Positions 18,556 through 32,853 of a stretch of 64,000 nucleotides of DNA are shown in pieces. The DNA comes from Bombus terrestris (lineage: Eukaryota > Arthropoda > Insecta > Hymenoptera > Apidae). Position 1 is the first letter of the stretch. Each line of letters begins with the position of its first letter. The notes below the pieces were generated by a model, which ran no database searches, was not told the DNA's origin, and worked only from the letters and a program-made list of their open reading frames with translations. The position numbers and the translations under genes were made by a program. The stretch is from assembly GCF_910591885.1 (NCBI RefSeq), contig NC_063275.1, positions 23,548,501-23,612,500 of the forward strand, read 5' to 3'.

Positions 18556-21414
18556 TGTATATTATAATATTTAAAAATTGAACAAACATTTGTCGTTGTT
18601 GCATTGGTCGTTGAACTGTATTTTTGACAGTTTTTATAAAATTTAAAGAAGTCGAAAGAATAAATGTATATTTTTCTATGCTAGCTGCAAGTTGTATTTT
18701 TTAAAAAAACCATCGAATGGAACACATACGATGCAACAAATACAATAGCAAAAGAGAGAAACTTGGACAACTCCGTCGATTTAAACTATTACAATTTCTG
18801 TCCTTAATAAACATATACATTATAGTACTTAAAAATGAAACAAATATTTATTTAGATTTTATTTCTTTAGTCGTGCATAGAGAAACCTTAAAAAATAATT
18901 GGAGATGATGTTAAGAAGAATGTTGCAAAGGCTGAAGAAAGAAAGAACACAATTTTTGAAGATTAAAAATTTCAAATACATGGAAAACTTTGAAATACAA
19001 TATGTAAAAATATGGGTTTAGAAATATAGAATTTTTGCAGATCTAAAGATATTAGAAAATTTCATATCGAAGGTATTTGATTAAATCACATAGTAGAAAC
19101 TGAAGAAGAAGATTAAACGACATACTTATTGATATCACGTTTCTTACATATGTGTGTATATAACGCGTGTGAAGAATGTGAATATTTTCAAAGTTATGGT
19201 GGCTGAAAGTTTCCCAGTTACCGAATGAACGTATACGTATATAGCTATGTAGACACATATACATAATTTGAATTCCATTAGTTACGAAGAATTTACCCCC
19301 TCGACGTCTTTTCCAGTAGCGAGGTGAAATTACGTTTTGGGATCCTTCCAGGCAAACTTGGGCCATATGATTCTAACAATTTACTGGCGGATCATGGTTT
19401 TATGACTGCCATTAGGGACGGTTCTGTAGCTAATCGTACGAGCCATAAATACCAAGTGGAGAATAAGTTTTTTACTTAATTCCTCTGACGTTGGCGAATA
19501 AACTTTTCTCATTTTGGCTTGGACGATTCGTTACAAAGAACGCAAAAAAATGATGTATCAGAGATATAGTTTATTAAATTTCTTCGATTGAATTGACAAC
19601 ATTGAAACATTTGTCGTTCGAAGGTCTGTTAATACAAAATGAAATAAAACAAATAATTAAAGAAATTTCATAATTTAACGGACAAATTTAACTTGGAAAT
19701 GAACGAATTAATAAATTTATAATAATTAATTCCTTGTCGAAAGGATTGTTCAAATACATATTTAATGCTTATCGATGAAAAACACAATCCGAAGAAACGA
19801 AATGAATAACGTTATAAAACCCTAACAGTACGCGGCAGATATCATCAAAAACAGGTCTGAATACGCTTCTATAAACGTGTCCTAATTAATTTCACTTCTG
19901 CCCAATTACTGCCAAACTCCCTTCCGTTCCATTACCCGAGAATCAGCTTGATTAGAGCTTCATCGATCCTGAGATTCGGTTATCGAAGATCTTTCTCGGT
20001 CGTAACCTCAGCCGAATCCAGACTATGGTTCAATCAAGCGATTGACCAGCTAAACTCGCAGTTATGACGGTCAAACCGAAAATGAAATCGCAGAGTGCAC
20101 ACCGGTATTCGCCAATGTCTATCCAATTCTTTCTGCTACCTTGTCGAAACGTACGATAAATGTTTTAACAACATGTATTTTTCTTTCCAATAATCACGTA
20201 AACATATATCGAAGATAAATCGTAGATTAGAATTTGTGATCGTGAAAGTTTTTCAATTGGAATATTTCTTTCGTAGTAGTCGATTTTTCGATGCCGGGAA
20301 AATAGCGAAGGCGTCGATTTGACGTCGTTTAAGGCCGAGGCTAAACTATGGCAACGGAGCATAAAAATTACAGTTCAACGAACGAATCCGTACGTCATGT
20401 TCAAAGATATCTCGAGTGACAATAAAATTGCTTCGATCGTTACTTTCCATCTGAATACAGAGATTTTATAATAGCGGCGGGGAATATATCTCGCCGATAT
20501 AATCCAACTGGATGTAAAATGTAATCCAACTGGGGATGTCGTGCGCACTCTCAGCCAGGGATTCTCTAAAGAGAGAAAAGGAACGCGATACCCAAAGAGC
20601 TGAAGGTGAGCAACGGTAGCTGAAGAGGACCGGGGAAAGCTTTGATGTTTTCGTCCAGAAATAATTTACTGTTTCATCCTGTGAGTTGCAAATATTCCCA
20701 GGGACACGGTGAACTGTCATCGCGATGCTGCAGGAGCTGAATAGTTTATGATCCTCGTCAAAGGAGCACGAATTCCTTTTCGCGGAACGTCTGTTCAAGG
20801 TACGAGCTTTTCAAAGCACGTCAGAATGCACGATGGAGAAAAAGGGATCGCTTTATCTTTCCTTTCCAATTATTCTGCCCTCTGTCCGGTCCTCGATCGA
20901 ACACAGCGAAATTCTGTTTCCTTTTTTTATTCGTGGAATTATTTAGAACCAAGAGAAATGAAGTTCTAACGATTATTATTGATTTCAATTTAACAGCGAC
21001 GGTTTAATTTTATCACAATTGTTATCGACAATTGAGAGGAATAGAATCGTAATGATTAACAACGATGATGACTAAATTATAACGATGATTCGATATGATT
21101 AGTTCGTTAGCGGTTGTGTAATTTTATTATATTTGTTATTGAAAACCGAGAGGAATAAAATTATAACGATGATTATTATCTTTGGAGTATTCGCGTTTGT
21201 TTAATTTCATTTGTTACGGCGAACCGAGGGCAATGGAATTGCGACGGTTATTATCATCTGCGAATACCAATGATTATTTAATTGTATTATATTCGTTATT
21301 CAGAATCAAGCGGAATAGAGTTGCAGCGACTATTATTAATTCCAGTATGTTAGTAATTCTGTAATTCCATTTCATTATTTTTTCGATAATGTAGATATTT
21401 TTAATTGACCAGGA
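18556..21414. other. AT-rich intergenic or intronic sequence, nothing assigned
   Basis: Short open frames only, none resembling a protein family. Around 21000-21360 several imperfect repeats of a ~70-90 bp block containing GTTATT...GAAAACCGAGAGGAAT suggest an old, decayed tandem duplication. Confidence 0.4.
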
Positions 21415-21860
21415 TGTGGCGGCACTCGACCACAGAAATTTTCAACGGCTTCGCGACACAAAGCGCTATACTTTCAAAGCGTAAGGCCTAATGTACCATC
21501 GATATCCCTACGGTTCTTTCGCCGAATATTCGGAAGAATGCATACGCAGCAACCATCGCGGACTTGTAATAAACGCGCGCGTAGTGGGGATGGATATCGA
21601 GTGGCAACAAAGAAAAGAATCTGTTTGGTTTGGAACCAAAAGGTTCATTCTGCCCCGAGCTGCGAAGTGCGAAAGGTTAAGCGAAGCCAACACAATTAGA
21701 GAAACGGCTTATTTACTCTTGATAGTTCGGTGTTAATCGTTACTTGTTATTAATCGTTGTTAATCGTTATTTATTGTTAATTGTTAAGAGTTTAATAAAC
21801 GTTATTGTTGAAAATCAAGAGTATTTCTTGTGAGCACCTTCACCGACGATCACCTTGTCA
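21415..21860 (+). mobile_element. LTR-like sequence (TGTGGCGGCACTCG...CACCTTGTCA), copy 1
   Basis: It starts TGTGGCGGCACTCGACC and ends GATCACCTTGTCA. The other copy at 37819-38177 (minus) shares the internal block CATCGATATC...TTTCGCCGAAT, the GTGGGGATGGATATCG region, and the end CACYTTGTCA. No target duplication is evident. CpG-rich 5' and AT-rich 3' halves suit an LTR. The open frame of 81 codons inside starts at a non-ATG codon and is probably meaningless. Confidence 0.6.
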
Positions 21861-22494
21861 CGTAAAAAAATGACAGGAAAATAATAATTAAAAAATGTTG
21901 GATTTTTTAACCAGAGTTCGAGATACCGTTATTCTATATTAAGATTACAAGTGTGCGACTAGACCGTTACCGAAAGACTGAAGCCTCGATCAAGCCCAGT
22001 CCTTCTAGATGTTCGTTTATCTATGCCTACGTGCCGGATTCATATTCATTTGTTTGAGAGTCGGTGTCGTGTGCAAGATGGTTCAGGTTTCCTGAGTCGA
22101 TTGGAGATATTTGTCGACGTTACAACCTCAAGGATATTCTGGTTAACAATAATCCATAAAGAAGCTATTATTTCGAAAGAATTTCTTTGGCAAATGAAAA
22201 TTGACCGATCGGGGAAACAAATTTTCAGAGATCCTGTAAGTCGATAACGTTTAGAAGGAAATTTCTATTAATATAATCGTCATAAGGATTCGGAAAGATA
22301 TAAAATTATTCAAATTGAAGAACAAAAATTTGATAACACAAAATGGAAATAAAAGTAGCGAATTTATTATACAAATTCACGATAACGTTACGGTTGGTTG
22401 GTCATTTACTTGATGAAGTTACATTGCTGTCAAATTAGAAGAAGTTATTACATTATATTAACGTATTGTAATATCGTGGACGAAAGCTTAAGAA
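21861..22494. other. Unassigned sequence
   Basis: No repeat or gene was recognised between the LTR-like copy and the CpG-rich repeat. Confidence 0.4.
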
Positions 22495-22985
22495 ATATCG
22501 GGCGAACCATAAACAACGTCGCGAGAAAGCCGAAGTGGCAACAGGCTCAACAATGTATCGTCGATCCTTCGATCTAATAGTTTCGTGGAAAAGGCTTGCG
22601 TGACTCTAGCTACGAGCGGTTGCGGAACACGTGCGTAGTGGGGGTAAGATAAAAGACAAAGGAATGCTAAGGGAGAAAGACGAATTAACTGTCAGTGTGA
22701 GTTGAGAAGTCAGAGAGTGCGAGCTGAGAAGCCAGAGAGTGTGAATCGAGAAGTTCGGGAAGTAGTGTTGCTAGTGATAGTGTTCGATTTCTTTTTTTTT
22801 ATTTTATGTGACAATAGCGTTGCCGAAAGAGCGTGATCCGTGTGAGAGAGAACCGTGGTGACGAGAGTTGTAAATTAATTATTTAGTTGTCTCAATTATA
22901 GTACGTTATTATATTTAGTTCACGTTAAATAACCATCGTTTCCTGTTTAACCGACACCTGTTTAATCCATTTTAAATAAATTAAT
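22495..22985 (+). repeat. CpG-rich dispersed repeat, copy 2 (LTR-like)
   Basis: Colinear with 8944-9370 from ATATCGGGCGAA through ACCATCGTTTCCTGTTTAAC. It carries two copies of the internal GAGAAG(C/T)CAGAGAGTG unit and an extra T-run near 22793 that copy 1 lacks. No open frame spans it. Confidence 0.7.
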
Positions 22986-24658
22986 AAATTATATTTCGGC
23001 AAAATAAGTATAAAACGTTAAAAAAAATCTGTCCGCTTAATTGGATCTAAAAATTTCAGGACACGTTCGAACATAATTGTGAATTAATTTATGATACGTG
23101 CTTGCACATTAAATGCGGGAGCAGAGTATATGGTTGATTTTCGCATCGTTGTTCGTCAAACAAGATCATGTCACCGCTGGTAATTCGTCAAAGAAATGAC
23201 GAATTGCCTCTTGCCAACAGAATGATCGATCGAAGTAGTTTGATTAAAGAGGAAGATCACCCGTCCGAATTCGTTTACGTGGAGGACAAACTTCCATTTT
23301 TAATACATCCCAAGTTGAGACCGGATGGAATCGGCAAAGAAGAAATAGTAATTCAAACACTGAGAGAAAGGTCTCATAGTTACACACACGTAAACCTCCA
23401 TTAACAGATTTTTCCAACACGCTCTCAGCTTTCTTCCCTCGATAGGATGAAGCTTCGCTACATCGAATTATGGAGAACGTAAATCCAGGAGAAAAATTGC
23501 GTTGCATTGTGGAAAATACCGAAAAATGATATCTTATTGATTGAAAGAAAATTTATTAAATAATTTTTTCTCCTGAGGATTGTTATTTAAAAACTTTCAA
23601 ATTAATAACGCGCGAAGGAAATTTTTTATCTCGCAATCTCATACCTTTCACCATAAATTTCATTTAGAGAAACACAAAATTATAAGAATCACATGCTCGA
23701 ATTAACGATATAAAAATTACTAAAATTACTAATTACTATGAAATTATTATATAATATTTATTCTTATAATTATTGCACAAATATGAAACGATATCTACAA
23801 TGGCAATCTGGTAACAGCAAAATAGTAAAATATAAAAATAGTAAGAGTAAAATCCGAACAGAGTACAGAGCGTTGAGTACAGTAGTCGTTTTATATACAA
23901 GAGGGATTAACACAGTTAGATGCCGTACACGAAAGAAGGAGAAACACTGAAGTACTGAACAACGTCGTTTAGTGGTATCTAGTATCTGACCAAACGGGAA
24001 CTTGTGCTACTTACTCGCCAGACTGCGGTAGCATTGTTGCGTCTGATATAACGTACGCTTTTCTACTAGCTCCTAAGTTGCAACTCTGCGGCAACAGAGC
24101 GGCGGTCCTTCGAATTTCTTGGGTTCTTATGGGAATATGGGTAAGATATAAAATTTCGACTTGTCTTCGCAGTTTAAGAAGACATTTTCTCTTCTATTCT
24201 AGACAGTGAATCTGTTAACATAGATCGTTATCCAATACCGAATCGTCCAAACTTAGACTGTGCTTTGTTTAATACTTCAGTAGATGCAATTTTTTTATTG
24301 CTACGAGCATTATATATATATATAATATTATAATCATTTATAATTAGCAATTATAATATACGAGCATTATTACAATATTTATTATAATATTATTTTATGT
24401 AATAAAACGGAGATAGGTTTTCAAGGACCCTAAATATCAAGAATATTCATCCTAATTGTCGAAGTGACTATCACTTCTAAAAAAAAACTCTACATGATCT
24501 GTTTAGTCTTCTCGTAGTGTGTTTTTTAGTAATAAACTAATTTGAATGGAAAAGAGAAAGGCAGCTGGCAAATGTATTTGTGAAGACATTGACAAAATCA
24601 AGAGTTAGAAAAATATTAAGATATAATTTTTTGTTGGGATGTAGAGTTTTAGGGAGGG
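22986..24658. other. Unassigned sequence
   Basis: Only short open frames. A (TA)n tract occurs near 24311-24325. A CpG-richer patch at 23950-24130 has no recognisable content. Confidence 0.4.
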
Positions 24659-24951
24659 TGTTGAAGTGGTCACCACTTCTAGGAAAACTCCACATCTGGT
24701 CTTTTTAGCTTTCTCAAGCGCTGAAGCCATCGACAGCATATAGACAAAAGAATAGCAGGGAGGCAGACCATAAACTGTATATAGGCGACGTTGGCTTCGG
24801 GGTTTTCAGTTATAAAGTAACACTGCTAGCGTGCGGATCTGGACTAGCTCAAATTGTATTCCTGTATTCCACTATCAAATTAAATATATATTTTGTATCT
24901 TACACTTTATCCACGCGTTTTTCTCTCTTTATATACCGAATAACCTCAACA
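24659..24951 (+). mobile_element. LTR (293 bp, TGTTGA...TCAACA), copy A
   Basis: Full-length match, in opposite orientation, to the solo LTR at 16385-16689. It starts TGTTGAAGTGGTCACCACTT and ends AATAACCTCAACA. No 5-bp target duplication is present (GAGGG versus CTAAT), so either it is older or the flanks have been rearranged. A GTATATAG motif near 24776 could be its TATA box. Confidence 0.75.
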
Positions 24952-27549
24952 CTAATGAATATATACAAAGATCTAATTAATTCTAATAAATATAAAATAA
25001 ATATAAAATAATATTACAATAAATATTTTATTTCATATACTACATTATTTACCAATACTATGTACTTTACATAGCAGAATGGTTAACAGAAATAATTTTT
25101 CAAGGACCCTAAAAATCAAAAATATTAATAACACAGGAAGAAAATTCAAATTATAATATTTAAGGAGTGAAAAAGCAAAACTGTTGAAAGCAAGTTCAAC
25201 GTTATTAAAAGAAGCTTCTTAAATTTAATAAATTAAAAATTCAGATCTCGCGATTGTATCATTTTATTCTCGTTTTCTTCCAACATGCTGATAAGAGCAG
25301 TTCCATCGCTTTTTCACGAATTAAATTTGTCTAACAGGAAATCACTCCGCCTTCTTTCGGCTCTGGCAGAACGAAGAACGATAGAAACGTGGAAAAACCG
25401 GTCGGCAGGCGTGCATAAAACATAAATAAAATTTAATCAAAGTCCCCAGGTGGTAACGCCGAATCCTCGAAAATGAATTCCATTCGGGACAAGATCCTCC
25501 TCTCGATCCGCCTTCTACATTCCCGATTAACACCCCCTCGTAAAAATTCCAATATCGGCTAGCTTCTACGACGACTACATATCGTCCAACGTCGAAAAAT
25601 CTCTCACGATTTGGCATCGATACGGAATCGTCTCGCGATTTACATCCACCGGACGTTTTTATTAAAAGATCGTAAAAGACCTTCGTGCAGTTTTCTCCAT
25701 TCGTTAACTTCGCCGATGTACACGGTGTTCGTTTGAAAACCTCACGTCCGATTATCTGGAAAGTTACGTGTTTTAGGAAAAGATGTTCGAAAGAAAAGTT
25801 TCACGGTTTCTAGCGGCAAATTATTCGAAGGTTTTATTTATTTCTTTTTTTATACGTTTTCTTTACGGATTTTTATTCCGCGACTAAAAGGAAGAAACTT
25901 TTACGGGAAACATCTTTTTATCAGGCTTCATTTTGATAGATATTTTTTAAAATAAAAATTTATTTCAATTCTTGTTACGTTCGAAGCAGAAGAAGGAAAA
26001 TTATTTTTTCCCGAAACACGTAGTTTTCGTGATAATCGGACGCGATCTTTTCAAATGAACGTCCTGCAAGTATGCCACCGTCTAAAAGTATCCAGACATC
26101 TTTCTTAATTTTCTAAAGTGTAACTTAATGATTAATTTCAGGGATCAAAAGATCGAACGATTTTATTCCTTGACCGCGTGTTAAATCATTCGTTGCTATT
26201 CAAAAAATTCAAAGGTATAGCATTGAAATAACGGAGATTGCAATGTTCACGATTCACGGACTTTGATTATAATCTGAAACTAAGAGACTTCGTAATTACA
26301 AGAGATCAAATACTACTAAACGTGAATTATCAAAAATCAGAACTCGTAATATACGACGCGAGGAAATTCATTTTCCAAAGCTAACGCAGCAAGAAAATCC
26401 GTACCCGTAATAATCTTACAAAACCATCTTACTTGTTAATTCTTCGAAAAACTGCGTTCCTTGAATCATATTAAATTCGATCGTATCTGTTGTCGTTAAT
26501 AATCAACAGTAATTAATAGTAATTAATAATTTTCTACAATTTGATTTTCTATTTTAATTCTGCTTGAAACGATATTAACAGATAGAGCGATTATTTGCTT
26601 AGTTTCTGTTTCCTTCGTCGCGTCCATGGAAATACAAATTAGCATACAAATACGCAGTCTACTGCTCCAAAGTTCGCCACACGAACCAAACGAGAAGGCG
26701 CACGAAATCAAAGAAATCGAAAGAAAATTCCATCTCTATCGTTGATGGACATTGAGGACTGGCCAGCATCCAAATATCGAGCGTAATAAAAGGTCGTATT
26801 AAGCGAACATGCTCGAAGAAAGTCAGGGACGTTTCTGCGAACAAAGAACGATCTCTATCGATCTACGTTCGAATCGATGACCGGTATCGAGACGAGATTC
26901 CGTGAAACCACAATGAGGTAGTTACAACGGTCCGAAAAGTCAGCCAACGATTTCCCTTTTATTTTTCTCTGCTCCTCTATCCTTCGCTATTTATTTCTCC
27001 TCTGTTTCTTCTCCTTCTTCGATACTGTATTTCGATCGTTTGCCTCGAATCGCTTATATATCGTTACCTCGAACATACAAGCCGAAATTTAATGCGTTCT
27101 ACGAATTTATCACTTTGCTGGCAGAGACAGCTACTTCGAGGCCGCACAACGGGAGACAAGAACACGCCGGAGAAATATATTTCTGAAGCCCCGGAGGCGA
27201 GGTATTTTTGTTTTAACCCGTTTCCTTCGCCGGTGTGGCGGGCTTTTATGCTTTATGCGTGGCCTGTACGCGGCAGCGGTGTCGCGTACCTTTGGAATTT
27301 TGATAAGTCGTGGATTTTGGAATGGATGTTTCCCGCTTATTTCGCTTTTGCGCGCGATGCAACGGTTTGTTGCTCGAACGCAGAGGAATCTCGGTGTCGC
27401 GATTCCAAATCGAGGGAATTGCGAGAGACGTCTTAACGGTGTTTGTTTTCCTCTAGCCATTAATTAGGAAACTCGATAGTTTGCCCGAGTTTCCTCTATT
27501 TGGTAAAAGTAACGTCAAACTAGTCCTTTAGTTTGTGTGTCCGATTAGA
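24952..27549. other. Unassigned sequence with a CpG-richer block at 27090-27460
   Basis: Mostly AT-rich. At 27090-27460 three open frames of 70-114 codons overlap on both strands; this is what CpG-rich, stop-poor DNA produces, and no protein family is recognisable. Confidence 0.4.
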
Positions 27550-29690
27550 ATGTAATAATATGAAGCGTAAAATAACGCGATAGTACGAAGTATTTGTCAG
27601 GAAGAGGGTGAAATTAGTCGTTGCGTTCGTTTGATTATAAGAATTATAAAAATGTAACGTGATAATAGGAAGTATTTGTTAGGAAAAATATCAAATTAAT
27701 TGTTTGTTTGATTATAAGAATTATAAAAATATAACGTGATAATAGAAAGTATTTGTTAGAAAAAATATCAAATTAGTTGTTGCCATAAGATTCGTTTGAT
27801 TATAAAAATTATAAAAATGTAACGTGATAATAGGAAATATTTGTTGGGAAAAATATTAAATTAGTTGTTGCGTTTGTTTGATTATAAAAATTATAAAAAT
27901 GTAACGTGATAATAGAAAGTATTTATTAGGAGAAATATTAAATTAATTGTTGCGTTTGTTTGATTATAAAAATTGTAAAAATGTTACGTGATAATAGGAA
28001 ATATTTGTTGGGAAGAATATTAAATTACTTGTTGCGTTTGTTTGATTATAAAAATTATAAAAATGTAACGTGATAATAGGAAGTATTTGTTAGGAAGAGT
28101 ATCACATTAGTTGTTTGTTTGATTATAATTATAAAAATGTAACGTGATAATAAGAAGTATTTGTTAAGAAGAATATCAAATTAGTTGTTGCCATAAGATT
28201 CGTTTGATTATAAAAATTATAAAAATGTAACGTGATAATAGGAAATATTTGTTGGGAGAAATATTAAATTAGTTGTTGCGTTTGTTTGATTATAAAAATT
28301 GTAAAAATGTTACGTGATAATAGGAAATATTTGTTGGGAGGAATATTAAATTACTTGTTGCGTTTGTTTGATTATAAAAATTATAAAAATGTAACGTAAT
28401 AATAGGAAGTATTTGTTAGGAAGAATATCAAATTAGTTGTTGCCATAAGATTCGTTTGATTATAAAAATTATAAAAATGTTACGTGATAATAGGAAATAT
28501 TTGTTGGGAGAAATATTAAATTAGTTGTTGCGTTTGTTTGATTATAAAAATTGTAAAAATGTTACGTGATAATAGGAAATATTTGTTGGGAGGAATATTA
28601 AATTACTTGTTGCGTTTGTTTGATTATAAAAATTATAAAAATGTAACGTGATAATAGGAAATATTTGTTGGGAGAAATATTAAATTAGTTGTTGCGTTTG
28701 TTTGATTATAAAAATTGTAAAAATGTTACGTGATAATAGGAAATATTTGTTGGGAGGAATATTAAATTACTTGTTGCGTTTGTTTGATTATAAAAATTAT
28801 AAAAATGTAACGTAATAATAGGAAGTATTTGTTAGGAAGAATATCAAATTAGTTGTTGCCATAAGATTCGTTTGATTATAAAAATTATAAAAATGTTACG
28901 TGATAATAGGAAATATTTGTTGGGAGAAATATTAAATTAGTTGTTGCGTTTGTTTGATTATAAAAATTGTAAAAATGTTACGTGATAATAGGAAATATTT
29001 GTTGGGAGGAATATTAAATTACTTGTTGCGTTTGTTTGATTATAAAAATTATAAAAATGTAACGTGATAATAGGAAGTATTTGTTAGGAAGAATATCAAA
29101 TTAGTTGTTGCCATAGGATTCGTTTGGTTATAAAAATTATAAAAATGTAACGTAATAATAGGAAGTATTTGTTGGGAGGAATATCGAATCAGTTTATAAA
29201 TTCCAGCGTCTGTTTGATTATACCCGCCTGTATTGCAAGATAAAAATATGAAGTATGACGTAACGTAATAACACGAAACACCTGTTAGGAAGAATATCAA
29301 ATTAGGTGCTGTGTTTGTTTGATTATAACGTGAAAATACGAAGCGTAACGTAATGTAATAATACGAAATATTTGTTAGGAGGTATATCAAATTAGCTCAT
29401 AAATTCCTGCGTCTGTTTGATTATATCGGCCTGTATTGTAAGATAAAAATATGATGTATGACGTAACGTAATAACACGAAACACCTGTCAGGAAGAATAT
29501 CAAATTAGTTCATAAATTTTTGCGTTCGTTTGATTACAAGATAAAAATATGAAGTATGGCATAACGTAACAATATATGGAACATCCGTTAAGAAGAATAT
29601 CAAATTAATTCATAAATTTCTGTGTCCTAGAAATATTTGTTAGAAAGATTATCAGACTGTTTCACGAGTTTCTGCATTAGTTTAGTTATA
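27550..29690. repeat. Minisatellite array, ~82-bp unit with higher-order structure
   Basis: About 20 head-to-tail units of roughly 80-89 bp run to about 29200, then about five longer, more divergent units follow. A typical unit contains GTTTGTTTGATTATAAAAAT, then AAAATGTAACGTGATAATAG, then GGAAATATTTGTTGGGAG. Unit types alternate: type A (GTTAGGAAGA with CCATAAGATTCG, 88-89 bp), type B (GTTGGGAGAAAT, 82 bp) and type C (GTTGGGAGGAAT, 81-82 bp). Starts at 28414, 28503, 28585, 28667, 28749, 28831 and 28919 read A-B-C-B-C-A-B. The array is AT-rich with no real coding frame. Confidence 0.92.
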
Positions 29691-32600
29691 ACGAGAACCA
29701 AAGCTATGAAGTTTGTGTTATTGTTTAAAAAGTTTGGAATTATTATTTACGATTCTTTGTTATCTTCATGATAACATTTTAATATAAATGATCATTGCAA
29801 ACGGGCTTGTAACAACGCATTTTAAAACTTTCCACAAAGAGTAGCTTTTACACGCGTGATACATCAAATTTGTATAAATTCGTTGTACGATACCACACAA
29901 TAGCCAATAGCGTGTATATTTTTCTATATTTCTGTACGCGTGAAAAATTCCTTATTTGAATATAACGTTTCTGGAATGAACGGAGTATCACTCTCAACCA
30001 CACACGTATAACATGCATATCGTAGCCTTCATTTTATTCCAGCAAAATTTTCTATGTATTATTCATTAAGCACGCATATCCTCCATCTAATGGCATATTT
30101 TAATCTTTGTTTTATTCTAACGAAGCTTTCTATGTAATTATTCGTTAAATGCATATACGTGTCGCGCGTATAATGCCATATTTTAATACTTATTTTATTT
30201 TAGTAAAATCTGTTTATTACACATTGCGTACACGTATCCAGTGCGCGATAGTACATCTTAATTTTCATTCTATTTCAGCAACATTCTCTACGCAAAATAT
30301 TCATCAAGTACGTACTAACATCGTCCATTAAAAAATATATATATTTGTTGCTATATGTATGCTATAGTATGGCAACATTTTCCGTGGCATTCGGATGGCA
30401 AACTCTCGGCAGGAAAAGTTGGCGTTAAAAAAAAGCTGAAACGCGAACAGAAATTATCGACCATAGCAAATAACTTAGCGAACGATGCTATTATCGAAAT
30501 TTCCTCGGTTCCAACAAAACGAATTCGCTTTCGTAAATTCGACGAAGGCTTTGCGAACTGGCGGAAAGGCAATACGTTTTCACTTTGACGCGGTTTTATC
30601 GATAGCTCGACAGAAAGCTGCAGGGAAACTCGTAAACTTGGCGATGTCGGTTATCGGGTTTAAACAGCGTTTATCTCGTTTAATCGACGTTTTAACGGCC
30701 GGCCAGCCAGGCATCGAATTATCGCGTGGAAATTGCGACTCTTCCGAACGAAAATAACGCCTGGAGCCTCGGCTTTATTAGCCTCGCGATTTCCTCCGAC
30801 TCGAAATCGAAGAACGCAGACCCGTTTATTTCGTTCAGAGGCAAACGTACAGGTCACCGGTCACGTTTATAGAGCGTTTCGATCCGACCGTTCTACGAGC
30901 CACGAGTATTGTTCGTTTCATAATTGACGAAGCAATTCTGCGGATCGAGGCAAAGCCTCGATTGTACGAAAAGCCTCGACCGTGAAACGAGGACAAAACA
31001 AACGAAACGAGCTCCCCCATCGAGATCTATGGGGCTATGGTTTTGTCGCCGAATGCTTTTCCGAGCAAAACTTTACTTCAAAAGAAATGGTTAGGACCGT
31101 GACATCTAATTTTATGCGAATTTAAGATTATTATCTTTTCGTGATTGATTCGTCGACCTGTGACGATGGTATAAATTTTAAATTGCTATTTTTGCATTTA
31201 ATTTGTTTGCCTGTGTATAGCGTAAATTGTAATCGATGGTTCGGCAAAAGTCAATAGGATTTGTCGGTAACTGGAGACTTTCGATGATTTTTTGAATATT
31301 TTTGGAATTATTCGATCGAATTAATATCGAGTTTGAAATTATTTTTCCGCGTGTAATTCGTTTATCTATATATAGCGTAAACTTTAATTAATTTGTCTGT
31401 GGTTCGATGTAACGGTTAATCGAATTCGTTGTCTCATTAAAGAATTTTCCACGATTTTTTCGAGTTACGAGCTTCTGATAGATCTCTAATTTGGATTCTC
31501 GATTACTTTTTGGGATTAATTCACTTTTCCAATGTATGGAATAAATATTAATGTAATTTTTCTCGTACGTAATATAAGCTATAATCTGATTTTTGTATAT
31601 TTCGATATATAAATTAATTAAATCTGTTGGCGATCATTGGCTTTTCAGAAACTTTAATCGGTTTGCGATACCGGTATCCAATTTTGTAATAGATTATTTT
31701 TCTGCAGTCAGTGTGAATTTTAATTTATTTCCCTATACGCGGCACGAATTTTAATCTATTTTTTTCTGGTTTATTGTAAAAATTGCCACTTCCACCACTT
31801 TCCCGACTGTGCTTTCCTCGAAATCGGTTAAACCGATCGTTTGCTTCAAAAACAACGGCCACAAACAAGATTCTCTTATCCAAAAATCAAGTAGCATTTA
31901 TCGTGGCAAGATTATTCTTTTAAGATCATCGAATATCTGATCTATAAGAAATTTTTAATAAAAACATCCTCAGAAGCTATTATAATAAAATCAATTACCT
32001 TCGATTGCCTTCCAAAATTAATTACCTTCGATACGAAAGAGGAGAATGAAATTTAACATAATCGCAGTATCTTTGAAACAGGAACGAAGCGTAATTAAGT
32101 TCAATTAATACGTGCATATTGCACAGATAATAACCATAGAACACCGAAGGTACGCTTGGTCGAGCGTGGAATAGCTTTTTCCTTCTTATAATACCTGTTC
32201 CATTCCGTTTCATTTCATTTCATTTCTCCAAGGTCACCGGCCAACGACCCAGAAGAATTATACTACGATCTTTTTAACAGCGTTCCACTCGAGAAGAAAG
32301 TGAAACAGTCGTTTGCGCGTAGACGCGTAATCTTTGCCTATTTCTGCACGTTTCACCGACAGCAACGACCATCGTAACAGAGAAAGCAGAACAGCGAAGA
32401 CAGAATACGAGAAACTTGAGCGCTTTGTTACGAAATAGCCTCGTAACGTTCGAAATTGCACGATTGCCAGGCTGGCGACCGTAAAAAAATCTTAAAGGGC
32501 GATCTTATTTTTAACCGACTTTTTTCCCTTCCTATTTCACGGGCATTTGTTCCGTCGAACTTCACAAGTAGAAGCGTAATTTACAAAGTAAAACAACAAG

Positions 32601-32768
32601 AAAAAGTACGACGGATTCGAAGCGAGTTTTCAAAATCGTAAACCACCACACTGTTCCCGTTACCGAGGAATTTACGTTCGCATCATTCGTCAAAGTATCT
32701 GAGTATTCGCCATATAGAAAGCTTTTATATGCATGTCGCACGCGTTACGTAAAACGTTTTGAAATTTC
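29691..32768. other. Unassigned sequence
   Basis: AT-rich flank of the array. Near 30030-30310 four loosely similar ~75-bp blocks (TTTTATTCTAGCAAAATT followed by ATTCATTAAG-type text) suggest a decayed tandem repeat. A CpG-rich stretch at 30480-31020 has overlapping short frames on both strands and no recognised gene. Confidence 0.4.
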
Positions 32769-32776
32769 ATTAGCAC

Positions 32777-32845
32777 TGTAATTTACCAAATGTCCAGTTG
32801 GATAAATTCTAAAGTACGAATTAAATAATAAAAAGAAAAAAAAAA
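32777..32845 (+). mobile_element. Minimal LINE tail insertion (Jockey-type family 2)
   Basis: Only about 70 bp: TTTACCAAATGTCCAGTTGG, then AAGTACGAATTAAATAATAA and an A-run. The 8-bp repeat ATTAGCAC flanks it (32769-32776 and 32846-32853), which supports an authentic but very short retrotransposition event. Confidence 0.65.
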
Positions 32846-32853
32846 ATTAGCAC

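Noticed and set aside
29049..29390. 113-codon minus-strand frame with repeated FFLT and YYVT motifs
   Set aside because: It is a translation of the minisatellite units; the periodicity comes from the DNA repeat.
27550..29690. Regularly spaced repeats considered as a CRISPR-like array
   Set aside because: Units are contiguous with no unique spacers, and the genome is clearly eukaryotic; it is a minisatellite.
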